A stretch of 64,000 nt of DNA. It comes from Ypsolopha sequella. Lineage: Eukaryota; Arthropoda; Insecta; Lepidoptera; Ypsolophidae. Position numbers and translations under genes: made by a program. The first letter of the stretch is position 1, and each line of letters starts with the position of its first letter. Location: positions 41,327 to 105,326 of the forward strand of contig CAKOHE010000063.1 of NCBI GenBank assembly GCA_934047225.1, written 5' to 3'. Shown piece after piece: positions 31,782 through 42,765 of the stretch. The notes below the pieces were generated by a model. The model ran no database searches, was not told where the DNA came from, and saw only the letters and a list, made by a program, of their open reading frames with translations.

Positions 31782-33683
31782 TTACTTTTTGAAAAAAAGA
31801 GCAAGTCTTTCTCGTGCTTTATTCGCTGCTTCTCTACGAACCCTAGCGACGGGTGAGGTAGGCTCGCTCAATGAGCGACGACGTCCGTGACGCTGCTGTG
31901 GGACTGACCCTAGACCTTCCGTACCAACGCTGTGCGCGCCGTCACTTTCATAATCTACTACGTCTCCATAGACGCTACTGTCACTGGTTGTGTCACCATC
32001 CTTCTTCCCACTTGGAGAAGCAGGCGGTAACGGTACCACAGCAACTAATGGGTTAACTGTACTCGAACCAGTTCGAATAAGATGACGCCTATTACGTCTG
32101 TACCGTTTCCCTGAGTCATCTACGAGGAAGTATGAACGTGGCTGCGGAGCTCGTGCCTCAACACGCAAGCGACGACGTCTACCGCTAGTACCAGGCCCAT
32201 CAACCACGATCACCTCTTCACCTGACTTCAACTCTGGTAACTCATGTGCATGAACATCGTTATATTGTTTACTACGCTGTCGGTTGTACAATATTTTATT
32301 GTAGTCATCATTATTGTTACGATCTGGTTTCAATTTACTTGTATAGATAGGTAAACGAGTATTCAACCTGCGACCCATCAAGAGCTGAGATGGAGAACTC
32401 ACTCCATTTCGTGGGGTGCTTCTAAAATTTAGTAACCCAAGATAAAAGTCTGAACCTGAATCGATAGACTTCTTTATTATAGCCTTGACTGTTCTAACAG
32501 ATCTCTCACTTAACCCGTTGGATTGGCAATAGTACGGAGAAGTAGTCGTATGTCTAAATCCCCAACTTTCGCAAAATATGCGAAACTCCCAAGACGCATA
32601 AGCTGGGCCATTATCACTTATAAGCTCAACCGGGATGCCATGTCTTGCGAACTGATCCTTCATCGCCGCTATCACTGCTTTGGAACCTATATTGGTCAAA
32701 GGGGACACTTCAATAAAATTAGAAAAGTAGTCGACAATAATCAAAAAATATTTCTTTCTATATTCAAAGATATCAGACCCTAGCTTTCTCCAAGGCAGCT
32801 CAGGAATTTGATGGGGGATCATCGGTTCCCGTGAAGGACGGGCCGCGTGCGCGGTGCATGTGCTGCATGCGCGCACTGCACGTTCAACATCACGTGACAT
32901 ACCATTCCAAAACATGACGTCACGCGCCCGGCGCTTGCATCGGTCAATACCGAGATGCCCTTCATGCACACGTGATATCATTTCTGCCCTCAACTCCCGA
33001 GGAATGTATACTAAATTGTCCTTCAAAATAACACCATCTATAAACTCAAACGTGTCTCTGTGCGCCCATACATGGTGTATTTTAGTATCACAGTCACATT
33101 TGTTATGTGGCCACCCATTTAAAATGTAAGAAATTAATGTTTGACATTCATTATCTTTGGCTGTAATCTCTCTTATCATCTTTAACTTGTCATCACTGAA
33201 ACCAACGTTTTCTATTATGAAACAGGACTGATCATCAACTTCACTCGAAACCTTTTCAGACATCAAATCAGGCAAGGCGGCCCGTGATAATGCATCAGCT
33301 ACGTACATGTATCTGCCCGGTTTATAGACCACGGTAAAGTCGTAACCTTGTACCCGTAGCATCATCCTTTGAAGACGTGCAGGAACCGCATCTAACGCCT
33401 TTCTGAACAAAGCCTCCAAAGGTTTGTGATCCGTTTCGACTGTAACGTCATTTCGACCAAACACATATTGATGGAACCGTTCAAGCCCGAATACAATTGC
33501 AAGAGTCTCCTTCTCTATCTGCGCATAACGACGTTGCGTCTCGGTAAGGCTAAGTGAGGCAAATTCAACTGGACGTCCTCCTTGTAGAAGAACCGCTCCC
33601 AAAGAGTGCATACTCGCATCCACCGATAGCAGTATTGGCGCCGTGCTAGAATACAGTGCCAACACTGGCGCTGTACACAACAC
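31782..33683 (-). CDS. gypsy-2 RNase H and integrase part of Pol
   Basis: A frame of 633 codons continues Pol in a register shifted by one base relative to the frame ending at 33689. It opens within the RT/RNase H connection: SVDASMHSLGAVLL supplies the first RNase H aspartate, and ETDHKPLEALF follows. Then the integrase HHCC finger (HEGHLGIDRCKRRARD...CSTC), and the core with Asp 304 (GSDIFEY), Asp 357 (SDNGPAY) and Glu 393 (NGLSERSV), a D-52-D-35-E spacing normal for retroviral-type integrase. The C-terminus is basic and serine-rich. There is no independent start; expression would need a frameshift, or the one-base loss is a mutation. Apart from that break it looks intact. Confidence 0.85.
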   Translation of the reverse strand: MLCTAPVLALYSSTAPILLSVDASMHSLGAVLLQGGRPVEFASLSLTETQRRYAQIEKETLAIVFGLERFHQYVFGRNDVTVETDHKPLEALFRKALDAVPARLQRMMLRVQGYDFTVVYKPGRYMYVADALSRAALPDLMSEKVSSEVDDQSCFIIENVGFSDDKLKMIREITAKDNECQTLISYILNGWPHNKCDCDTKIHHVWAHRDTFEFIDGVILKDNLVYIPRELRAEMISRVHEGHLGIDRCKRRARDVMFWNGMSRDVERAVRACSTCTAHAARPSREPMIPHQIPELPWRKLGSDIFEYRKKYFLIIVDYFSNFIEVSPLTNIGSKAVIAAMKDQFARHGIPVELISDNGPAYASWEFRIFCESWGFRHTTTSPYYCQSNGLSERSVRTVKAIIKKSIDSGSDFYLGLLNFRSTPRNGVSSPSQLLMGRRLNTRLPIYTSKLKPDRNNNDDYNKILYNRQRSKQYNDVHAHELPELKSGEEVIVVDGPGTSGRRRRLRVEARAPQPRSYFLVDDSGKRYRRNRRHLIRTGSSTVNPLVAVVPLPPASPSGKKDGDTTSDSSVYGDVVDYESDGAHSVGTEGLGSVPQQRHGRRRSLSEPTSPVARVRREAANKARERLALFFKK

Positions 33684-33688
33684 TGCCT

Positions 33689-35923
33689 TCAGCTGCGCAC
33701 AAGCCGCCGCGCAGGCTCATCCCAGTACCATTCAACATCTTTTTTCAACAGACTACGTAATGGTTGCGCTAACTCAGAATAATTCGGTATGAACTTTGCC
33801 AAATAGTTCACCATCCCCAGAAATCGCTCCAAGGATGGCCTGTCCTTTGGTTCCGGCATTTCCTTAATAGCCTTTAACTTATTTTGATCTACTTGCATAC
33901 CCCTTGCACTAAATGTATGACCTAAGTAGGTGACTTTTTCAACACAAAATTCACACTTTTCTTTATTGAATTTTATGCCTACTTTACGTGCCCTATCCAT
34001 CAGGTGTTTTAATCTGATATCGTGCTCTGCTCTAGTGGCTCCCCAGACAATTATATCATCAACAGAAGAGTCTGTCCCTTCAAGATCCTCCAGCAGCTGT
34101 CTGACTTTGGCATGGAAAACCTCCGATGCACAATTGATACCGTACGGCAAACGCAAAAACTGGTATCTTCCGAACGGTGTTCCGAAAGTACACAAGTCTG
34201 CACTTGCATCGTCTATTTCTACCATCCAAAATCCTGAACGAGCATCGAGCTTGCTGAAGAATTTAGCGTTATGGAGCTTTGCTGCTATCTCTGTAAGCGT
34301 AGGAAGAGGATAGTGAGCACGGCGTATGACTTTATTGAGTGGACGGGGATCCAAGCAAATCCTAAATTTGCCATCTTTTTTAGCCGCCAGAACGATAGCA
34401 TTAACCCAAGGAGTGGGGTGTGAAACTTTTCTTATAATACTTATTTGTTCCATATGTTCTAATTCAATTTTGAATTTTTCCCTGACTCCCATAGGTATTT
34501 TTCTTACTGGACAAACAGAAGGACTTGCACTTTTTTCCAAAACAATTTCATATTTTCCCGGTAGTTTGCCTACACCACGAAATAAATCTGAATAATCATT
34601 CAAATCTATCGCATACACTCGCCTTAACATGCCTAGTTTTTCACAAGTATATTTACCAAGTACACTTTGACATTCGGAATCAGAAATAACAAATTTTATA
34701 TTGTATTTTATATTCTTATATGACCACATAATTTCGCACGAACCAAGAATAGGAATATAGTTACCACAAAAAGATTGTGCCCTTATTACGTCACGTACAA
34801 TATTTTTCCGTGAAAAACCTAGTCTCTCAAATGTTTTTAGCGATAATACGTTTAAATCTGAACCGGTATCCAATTTGAATTTTTCTTCACCACGATTATT
34901 ACATAAATATAAAATTTCATACCATTTACTGTCCTTACATTGCTGCCCTTCGTCCAGAGATGAAATATAAAACAGCTGATCACTGTCATTTTCGTGATCC
35001 TCACATAATTCGTACACTTGTTTACCCTTAGACACTTTCACGGGACACATTTTTCTAAAATGGCCTCTATTGTTGCACAAATAACACATAGCTAGTTTCG
35101 CAGGACAACGCGATGCACCGACACACCGAAATCTACCGCAAGCCGTACAGGACTTCATATTGCCTTCGTTAGCATTCCACGCGTTCCATGAGCCGATCGG
35201 GCCGCCGCCGCGGGTACCGCCGCTCGCGCTCGCGCGCCCCGTCGCCGCCGGCGCCGTGTCGCTACGTCCGTACGCCGTATATACCATACGTCCACGTCCA
35301 CTATTGCCACCTCGTACTGACGTACGATGCAATACATCAACAGCCGCCGACGTTGACCCGAATTCCGTACTTTTCTTCATTTCAATCTGTCGGTTTTCGT
35401 CGTGTGATAGCTCTTTCGCCTGGCAAGTCTTCACAGCTAATTCCAACGTCAAGTTATCAATTCTAAGTAATCTGTCTCGAAGTGTACTGTCAAGAACTCC
35501 ACATACTATGCGATCCTTTATAAGTCCGTCTTCTAAATGCTCAAATTCACAATGTTGACTTAGTAATCTGAGGGCGGTGACGTAATCATCAATGTTTTCA
35601 CCGGTTTCTTGATTTCTCGTGAAGAATCGAAATCTCGCCATCGTCGTATTCTGTTTTGTACCGAAATGCTCATTAAATTTTTTTATAATGGCGTTTACGT
35701 CATCTTCTTCTGTTTTCACAAACTTGAACGTTGAGTAAATGTCATATCCCTCCGGGCCTATTAGATTAACCAGCAAACATGCTTGTACATCTTTGGGTTC
35801 CTTGTATGCACCAGAAGCTTTCAAGAATACAGTAAACTGCTTATGCCACTTGCGCCACGCGTCAGCTCGATTCGCCGGTCCACCTTCCAGCGACAACTCG
35901 GTAGGCGCTCGTGCATGTTCCAT
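33689..35923 (-). CDS. gypsy-2 Gag, protease and reverse transcriptase
   Basis: A frame of 744 codons with Gag and Pol fused. Gag covers about residues 1-250 (RFRFFTRNQETGENIDDYV resembles a capsid C-terminal region). Two cysteine knuckles follow from Cys 259 (CTACGRFRC...CPAKLAMCYLCNNRGHFRKMC), the mag-lineage arrangement. The protease has DTG at 352-354. The RT has PTPWVNAIVLAAKKDG, one copy of the LCTFGTPFGRYQF motif that is amplified in gypsy-1, and LPYGINCASEVF. The catalytic box reads SVDD (620-623), where gypsy-1 has FIDD; the aromatic residue usual before X-D-D is a serine. The frame ends after WDEPA at a one-base shift and Pol continues at 33683. The LTRs are identical, so insertion is recent, yet these two changes make activity doubtful. 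Confidence 0.88.
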   Translation of the reverse strand: MEHARAPTELSLEGGPANRADAWRKWHKQFTVFLKASGAYKEPKDVQACLLVNLIGPEGYDIYSTFKFVKTEEDDVNAIIKKFNEHFGTKQNTTMARFRFFTRNQETGENIDDYVTALRLLSQHCEFEHLEDGLIKDRIVCGVLDSTLRDRLLRIDNLTLELAVKTCQAKELSHDENRQIEMKKSTEFGSTSAAVDVLHRTSVRGGNSGRGRMVYTAYGRSDTAPAATGRASASGGTRGGGPIGSWNAWNANEGNMKSCTACGRFRCVGASRCPAKLAMCYLCNNRGHFRKMCPVKVSKGKQVYELCEDHENDSDQLFYISSLDEGQQCKDSKWYEILYLCNNRGEEKFKLDTGSDLNVLSLKTFERLGFSRKNIVRDVIRAQSFCGNYIPILGSCEIMWSYKNIKYNIKFVISDSECQSVLGKYTCEKLGMLRRVYAIDLNDYSDLFRGVGKLPGKYEIVLEKSASPSVCPVRKIPMGVREKFKIELEHMEQISIIRKVSHPTPWVNAIVLAAKKDGKFRICLDPRPLNKVIRRAHYPLPTLTEIAAKLHNAKFFSKLDARSGFWMVEIDDASADLCTFGTPFGRYQFLRLPYGINCASEVFHAKVRQLLEDLEGTDSSVDDIIVWGATRAEHDIRLKHLMDRARKVGIKFNKEKCEFCVEKVTYLGHTFSARGMQVDQNKLKAIKEMPEPKDRPSLERFLGMVNYLAKFIPNYSELAQPLRSLLKKDVEWYWDEPARRLVRS

Positions 35924-36000
35924 TGTTTACACACGAAACTGATTTGTTAGTAAACAACCGTATAAACTACTGATAACCACTGTAATGCACTTTAAATTCA

Positions 36001-36026
36001 ATAATTTAGGTACACCGCTGTCACCA
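36001..36026 (-). other. Primer-binding site of gypsy-2
   Basis: Directly inside the 5' LTR the minus strand reads TGGTGACAGCGGTG, starting with the TGG that pairs with a tRNA CCA end. The priming tRNA is not identified. Confidence 0.7.
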
Positions 36027-36115
36027 TGAAGTAAAACGTCTGATGGTTGGACAAAGACTGATTTTATTTTATCATCTCCCATTGGTAGGTAGTTACACAT
36101 ACGTTATTCACAACA
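36027..36115 (-). repeat. 5' LTR of gypsy-2, 89 bp
   Basis: Identical partner of 31593-31681; followed by GTTTG. Confidence 0.9.
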
Positions 36116-36289
36116 GTTTGGTTTTGGCAAATCCAGACTATTTTTTTTGCATGCAGTACGCAGGTGTGCGACTGAAGACAGATATACTGTGCGAGTGAGA
36201 GGAGATGATGATGGGCGTCATCTAAGATTCCTTTCTTTATTGCTCCGGGCTATAACAGTATTCAGTGTTTCTTTTAGTACGACCAGTTT

Positions 36290-36790
36290 CAGTCATGGCG
36301 ACCACATCGACTCCTAGTCAGTTTGGCGCTGGTGCACCCGAAGATGGCTAATGTACCGGTCTTCCTAATAAACCCCCGTGCGCACTGAGCACACGTGAGT
36401 ATACCGTCTACAAAATTAAAGTGTAAGGCCACGGGTGGTCGGGCTTTTAGATCGTCGCGTTTGGCATCGAGGTCAGTTTTATGCTGCTCCTGTTGTTGAT
36501 CTATGCATCAAGATCAAAGTTGCATGTTATAGTGCTCCCCAGATAGCAGAACTAATCAACTTGCTTCAACACATCCTCACCAAGTGTGATCGGCAGTGTC
36601 TCATGGCCATGAATATTCCTATCCTTCCTTCCTTCCTATATTTCTGTCTTTATGACATTCTTTAAGCTGAACTTGCAGCAAGCTTGGTGTACCTAAGTGC
36701 GATATCAGTTGCTGAAGTCCATCTGGGGATTTTGCTAAAAAGCACAGGTCATCAGCATATAATGATCTTGGTGATTATTTCATATGTCAC
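36290..36790 (-). pseudogene. Degenerate LINE reverse transcriptase fragment
   Basis: On the minus strand, in order: SLYADDLCFLAKSPDG (near 36700-36765), the YADD active-site box of a non-LTR RT; FCYLGSTITCNFDLDA (near 36560-36610); and a tail with CAQCARGF that resembles the C2H2/C2HC ending of several insect LINE ORF2s. Frames change between these blocks and most of the RT is missing. Confidence 0.65.
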
Positions 36791-37432
36791 TTTGGTACAC
36801 GGATTGAGTCTGGTCACACTGAAAAGCAAATAAATTCAGTATGTAAAGCAATCTTTTCCTTCTAGAATATTGTTTTATTACACAAATTTTCACTACGGGA
36901 AATATATGTCCACCCATCGATATTTATATGCACAATCACCTTGCATGAAGTTTGCATGCGCGGTTCATAACAAGATCATAACGTATTTATGCCGACGCAA
37001 CAGAGATACCGGTATAATATCGGTTTTCGGTACCGGTACACCGACATAACGAAGTTAACCACTCGCTTTGGTTAGACACTTCAATTTATTCATGGTTTGG
37101 AAACCGCGTTTGGAGGACCGCATACTGCAATGAAATATCGATAACTAGAGGACGACTTACTTGCTTCGTCGGGGATTAAAATAGACCGTTGTACCCTCTG
37201 GGAACGTATTTATCGATATAAAAGCTTATATTTTCATGCAATTCCGATCCTTTCTAAGTGCACCTCTACACCGTGGATCATTAAGAAACTTATTTGTGTC
37301 GATTCGATGCAACACGATTTTACTTGTTTGACACTGTATTTTTCTTTCTGTATTGTAAAATAAGGTTAGTCATGTCAAATATGTCAAGTCGTGTTATACC
37401 GAATCGACATCAGTGTCACAGTTTTAACGACT
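36791..37432. other. Gene-free stretch with imperfect inverted repeat
   Basis: An inverted pair of about 20 bp ('gtcgattcgatgcaacacga' and its mirror) lies at about 37297-37411. No gene. Confidence 0.45.
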
Positions 37433-37868
37433 TAAGGGGCTCCACAATGCTAAACTCAGTTCCGTTAATGTAGATGGTAAAAATTTGAAAAAAATATGGC
37501 ATGTTTTTTGACTCAAGACAATTATTAATTACACTTTATAACTTATACTTTTTTAATATTTTTTATAAACAAACTTTCAATCTTATTTTCATTAAAATAC
37601 TTTCAAAAAAGCATAAACTTCACGAAAAAAGTGATTCAGTTTCCATTTTTCAAAACTGATTGAAACTAAACCAACACACGCAGTTAAGTACTTATTTTTA
37701 AAAAACATGATTATTACATAAAAAAATTATGGTTGATGTCCTAATGTAGCCGCAATTTTAAAATAATTGAAGTTTTGCGTACGCGGCCTCTGATTAGAGC
37801 AGGATAGATAGTTAAAAAACGAAAGCATTAGAGCAGGACTGAATTTTAGCATTGTGCAGCCCCTAACT
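37433..37868. mobile_element. MITE of about 436 bp with 27-bp inverted ends
   Basis: The left end 'aggggctccacaatgctaaa' is mirrored at 37841-37868 with two or three differences. ACTTA occurs next to both ends, a possible duplication, though the spacing is off by one base. The interior is AT-rich and non-coding. Confidence 0.7.
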
Positions 37869-38321
37869 TATTTGAAAGGACTAAACTTAATTTAGGCGTT
37901 CTGTCTTTTTCTTTCTGTATCGAAAAGACAAATACAGGACGCTCAATATAAGATTAGTCTTGTCAATTAAGTGAATTCAGCTGTGCGTTTTCTATCACTC
38001 AGTCACAAACATGGACACTCTCATGGAAATATCTAAATATGCCCGCAAGAAAAGGTTCGATTCAAGTTTTTCGTAATAAGTTTTTTTTTATTGGGTGTTA
38101 CCATTTTGTGATTTCCTATCGAAAAGCAGTCCCTTATTTGCTATCTTTATGCAAGATTTGGGTCTTATTAGTAGATCAGGGAAAAATAAATGCTTGTGAA
38201 ACACAGACGCACGAGTGAAAATATGATTTTAAAATTACACCAGAATGACTCCCAGAAAAAACTCAAGAGCAGTTTCGCAGCCCGATTCTGAAAAACCCGC
38301 CCTTTTCTAATTAATCGAAAT
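37869..38321. other. Gene-free stretch
   Basis: A 50-bp segment near 37907-37970 ('tttttctttctgtat...ttagtcttgtcaa') repeats one near 37337-37386, on the two sides of the MITE. Otherwise nothing. Confidence 0.45.
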
Positions 38322-38541
38322 AGAACACTTAAATTCAATATTTACTCAATAGTTATTCAACAAAACCTTATTAGAATTAAAAAAGATTTTAAATTCAAAG
38401 TTATTTCTTTAAAATTCTTTTTTAAATCAAATTTTTTTAAATATTGATTTGCTGAAGCTAATGGAAACTTTTTGATGGCAATATACCCAAAATAAGGTTT
38501 TGTTGAATAACTACTTAGTGAATTTTGAATTTAAGTGTTAT
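38322..38541. mobile_element. MITE of about 220 bp with 48-bp inverted ends
   Basis: 'aacacttaaattcaa' and 'gttattcaacaaaacctta' at the left are mirrored at the right end ('taaggttttgttgaataac', 'ttgaatttaagtgtt'). No coding capacity. Confidence 0.8.
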
Positions 38542-38545
38542 TCAG

Positions 38546-38640
38546 GTGACCGAAGGGCTGGAAGCTCCTTTGGCCAAATAATTAGTTTGGCCTTTCAACG
38601 TGGCAACGCCGCCAGCCTTTTGGGCACGCGACGGTAGCGA
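38546..38640. repeat. LINE 3'-end-like fragment
   Basis: The phrase 'gtggcaacgccgccagcctt' with 'ttgggcacgcg' is typical, as I recall it, of the 3' region of a common moth LINE. A fragment only, without a usable frame. Confidence 0.4.
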
Positions 38641-40105
38641 TCTGGCCAGCATTTTCTATTTATTATAATTATCTTAGGTTCACTTTGTTTGATTTTTTAT
38701 TTTTAGGTCGTTTTTTAATGATATTTAAGTGTTTAGTCGATCTGTGGTAAATATTATGTAATAAAATAATAAATGTATACCAGTGTTCTCGATTAATTTG
38801 AAAAAAGGTGGGTTTTTCACAATCTGGCCGCGAAACCGCTCTTAACTGCTTAGTGACAACCACGTGACAACTTAAGACAAGAATATTGTTTACATATTAA
38901 AATTTTAATTGGTTCAAATGAATAAAACTTTAGATTTTCCCATGAGATAATTGAAACTTCAGAAAATAGTAAAGAAATGTTGCCCACCCTCGATTGATTA
39001 TTAGTAATTTATAAGTCCAAAACTTTCATAAAGTTTACTTTTGGAAAGCCTAATGCAAAAAAATAGCATGAACCAGAAAAATAATCATGAAAATTTCTAA
39101 TCACTTCAGCATTTTTTTTGCGTTTGTTTTATTCTGTCTCTAACTGATATAAATATAGAAAAAATATACATTTTGCTTAATACTATAGAAAGATGTTGTT
39201 GAAGTCGGAACCTGGCGATAGTACTCGTCCATACAAACAACTTTTCGAGAAATCGGGAAAAAGTAATTTGTTGTTTCATATATTTTGGTCGGGTAGCTAT
39301 GTAACTTTTCTATAATAATAATAATAAAAATAATAAATCAATTTAATTCCAGACCAGGTCCATAATATAGAACAGAAAAAAAAGTGACAAACCTAGCTAG
39401 CTACCGGACCAAAATAAATATGAAACAACGGATTTCTTTTCAGCTTCCGCAAGTTCATCTTATCCTGTATAGAGATCCTGTTTGGCTCAGAACTGAAAGT
39501 AAGCATTTGCAATAGTTTGATTGAACGAGGTTTTTATTTAATGCTACCAGCAATTTTGGCATTATGGCTCAATGAGGGCCAACTGAATGTCCAACCGAGC
39601 TGAACATAGCCGAAGTGTAAACCTAGCGCTATGGCAACTCGGACGCGTTTGTCGTGGTGCCGGCGGAGCTGTGCTTTCAAGCAATTAATAAGTTTCAGCC
39701 GAAGTCGCCGCGCCGCGCCGCGTGCCGGACATCCTGGACGCAGCTGTCCGAGTACCGACAGCATGAAAAGATTTAAAGTCCTTTACTTGCTTCAAAAAGT
39801 TTGTCAAGTTTACTGAATGGTCTGGATGTAAATCATTTTGGTAACCTACACTTAACAAGTGTCAATCAAGAATTGAAATCGTATGCGCTTTAATGTTTTT
39901 TTAAAAGAATTAATTAAAATGTAAATTTTTATTACATTACAACTTAAGGGGTAGGTAGTCGCCAACGCCCTTGAGTCGACTTGTGTCTGTACAAATATTT
40001 ACAGAAACTGTATTGAAATAATGTTCATATCAGCGCGCACTGCATTACGACGCGACGTTCGTCGCTGGGTCTCCGGATAGCGCAAAATAGGGAAAATAAT
40101 ACTTT
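38641..40105. other. Gene-free stretch
   Basis: AT-rich DNA with a GC-rich island at about 39590-39765 that is open in more than one frame but shows no recognisable domain. Possibly a repeat 5' end; not called. Confidence 0.4.
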
Positions 40106-41048
40106 TCACATGATAAAGATAAAGATAAAGAATCATTTATTTAAATGTCACAACACACACGAAACAAAACACATTTTAAATACAACTTTTTTAACTAAAA
40201 ATAAAATTGATAAATACCACACTGATACATATAAACATGGAACGTCATGTGTCGTGGCAATAAAAAGGACCCCAACTCAGCATATGCTACGGGTGTTACC
40301 AGTAACATCCCGCAACGCTGTTATTCTGCGAGGGCCTGCAGTTGATATATAAGCACAGAAACAGTACACGGCATCCGAATAAAATAGAAGTACGTATATA
40401 AATATAAATATTTATTTATGTCGTATATATAATTAAAAATAAATATTCACATAGTATAAACTATTTAAAATATAAAGTATTGTGAGTGGATAAATAAAAA
40501 GGCAAAATTTTGGCTTAAAACAAATAGAAATAATTGAAAATATTATTATTGAATGATATTGTTTATCTTGCAATTGAAAGGAGTTAATTTATAAAGACGA
40601 TGTGTATAAAGAAAGAAACGTGAGTTTTCTGTCTGAAACTTTAGGTTGGCCATTATCATTGCAAAGAGAGAAGATATTTTTTAAATTTTAATTTAAAGTT
40701 GTTCTTATACTTCAAAGTACGTAAAGGGGGTGGAATATTGTTCCAACACTTGGACGCTGAATATCTAAAGCTACCTCTGAATGCAGCAGATTTATGTGAC
40801 GGACACAAAATAGAACCTACCCTAGTACTACGCATACTGTATGAAGAGGCAGACCATTTCAATTTGTCAAATAAGTACTTTGGAGAACCTGTTTGAACAT
40901 GGGCGCGATGGACGAAAAAAAAAATCCAAAGACGGTTTTTCAAACCAATATTTTCCATGTATTTTAGTGCAAGAACCATACAAATACTATTATCGGTTTC
41001 AAATGTTTTTAAGCCAAAAAACAGCTTGACTTTGAACAATATTTTCAT
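40106..41048 (-). pseudogene. 3' end of a CR1/L2-like LINE
   Basis: A 130-codon frame (40656-41048) ends with KSAAFRGSFRYSASKCWNNIPPP and LRTLKYKNNFKLKFKKYLL, the C-terminal signature of several insect LINE ORF2 proteins. Downstream on the same strand, about 0.5 kb of 3' untranslated sequence ends in three TTTATC-type units (plus strand 'gataaagataaagataaaga' at 40111-40130), the short-repeat tail of this LINE group. The rest of the element is missing; residues before VHRAHVQ are not obviously LINE. Confidence 0.7.
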
Positions 41049-41190
41049 ACCTTTATTTTAACGCAAGAATAATTTTTAGAAATTTATTTTTATAAATATA
41101 TTTTTATAAAACTATATTTTTTTTCATCATTTTTAAATATTTCATTTAATATCATTATCAGTAACAGTGATTAGAGTAAGAGTAATTTTT

Positions 41191-41346
41191 GGATGACGCT
41201 GTACAGGCGCCTTAAGTTTAATGGGTTTTGGATGACGCTGTACAGGCGCCTTAAGTTTAATGGGTTTTGGATGACGCTGTACAGGCGCATTAAGTTTAAT
41301 GGGTTTTGGATGACGCTGTACAGGCGCCTTAAGTTTAATGGGTTTT
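41191..41346. repeat. Tandem repeat, four copies of 39 bp
   Basis: Units begin at 41191, 41230, 41269 and 41308 ('ggatgacgctgtacaggcgc' onward). One C-to-A change distinguishes the third copy. Unrelated in sequence to the 39-bp unit in gypsy-1. Confidence 0.95.
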
Positions 41347-41740
41347 CAGTCAAACCGTGCTGTTTTATTTTTTCTTGCCCCAAACTCTACAGTGAAACAA
41401 AATATCAGTTTCTCCATATCATCTGACATTCATAATTAGAGACTATTTTCGATGCATCCACCCGTACTACCCGGCGCATACATCACGCACCTCCTTTATT
41501 TTTCTTCGGATGAAATATAGCACAACATGTGTATCTTTCTCTTTCATTTTTATCCGACATTTATTCTTCGTGTCCTGAAATTAATGAGGCGATATGTCAC
41601 CTTAACGAAACGAAACCGGCGTCCGTGAAATTTGGAACTTCTGGGCCAATTTTAAGAGAGGAGGTAATTTGATTCGACTAATGATAACTCCATATAAGAG
41701 TCGAAATATATCGTATCTATTTTTTTTTGTTGTTTATATA
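41347..41740. other. Gene-free stretch
   Basis: Nothing recognised. Confidence 0.45.
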
Positions 41741-42193
41741 CAGGCTGCTTGGTAATTCGACCTATTCCTTTAAAGGGGTTATACTAGGGATCATTTCCAA
41801 CCAAAAAATCCCTATCAACTAGGGGTCGAAAAAGATATTTTTTTTCAAGTAAAACACGTCGATATTTCAAAAATTACAAATTAAAAAAGGTTTTCTTTAC
41901 ACTTAAGACCTTTTTATTCTGAGTTTCTGGGAATTCAGGTCACGTTTTTTTTTTTAAAATGATCACTCATCTATCAATGATCAGAAATATAATAAATAAA
42001 TGCTGTGAGAGGGATAGTTATTTTTAAATTATTTATTTTTGGTTATTAGTCTGAAAGTTTGAAAAATAATATAAAAACCTTCGTAAATCGGAGACCATTC
42101 ATTTTCGACACCTAGTTGATAGGACTTAATTCGTTGGAAATGATCTCTAGTATAACCTCTTTCAAGGAATAAATTGAATTGCCAAGCATCCTG
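41741..42193. mobile_element. MITE of 453 bp with about 95-bp inverted ends
   Basis: It starts CAGGCTGCTTGG and ends CCAAGCATCCTG. The ends stay complementary inward for about 95 bp with scattered mismatches ('ggttatactag', 'gatcatttccaac'). No protein. The superfamily is not assigned. Confidence 0.8.
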
Positions 42194-42469
42194 TGTATCG
42201 GGTGTAAACAGATTGCCACCTTTTAATGAAACTATATACTCTACTGATCATACTGAACCACTTTCCCAAGAAACATACCCGCGTAGATATTTGAGTTTAA
42301 AACAAAAATGCGTGAACCATAACACAACGAGATACTTGCGTTTTTTGAGGCAGCGTCGTCCATGAAACAACTAACTGAAAGTTGTTCAGTGTGATCATTA
42401 GATAATGTGGTTTTATTTTACATCTTGTATATTTATAATCCATAAATAAAAAAGGTAATAATCTAAAAG

Positions 42470-42640
42470 GTAATAATCTGTACCCCTATTTTAGTGTGTT
42501 TGTTGGTTTGTTAGTTTGTCCTTCTTTCACGTCGCAACGGATCAACGGATCGACGTGATTTTTTTGCATAGAGATTGTTTATGGTCCTGAAAACTAAATC
42601 AGCGAGGGCGAAGCCGCGGGCAAAAGCTAGTAAAAAATAC
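42470..42640 (+). repeat. Dispersed repeat ending 'gcgggcaaaagctagt'
   Basis: The segment from 'acccctattttagtgtgttt' to 'gcaaaagctagt' resembles a common insect repeat with a CTAG-type 3' end preceded by a small GC-rich hairpin, as in Helitron-like ends. Only one copy is here; assignment is tentative. Confidence 0.35.
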
Positions 42641-42765
42641 ATTTGTTTAAAACGTATATTTGTATTGGGGAAAATAAGTAGCAGCAAAATCAGGTGTAAT
42701 TTTTCTAAATGAGTGAATGCTGTATCTTTATAATTTTTTGGTCCTTTTTATGAATTAACCAAGTG

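Larger units (their letters stand above)
30949..36256. mobile_element. Probable DNA-transposon remnant with inverted ends, host of gypsy-2
   Basis: 'tataacccggagcattaaag' and following bases at 30951 onward reappear inverted near 36222-36254 (about 35 bp, four or so mismatches). Without gypsy-2 the unit would be near 0.78 kb. A smaller MITE (31086-31355) also lies in the left part. No transposase was found. Confidence 0.5.

Noticed and set aside
39534..39816. GC-rich island open on both strands
   Set aside because: No domain recognised, no splice or start evidence; possibly a repeat fragment, so left uncalled.
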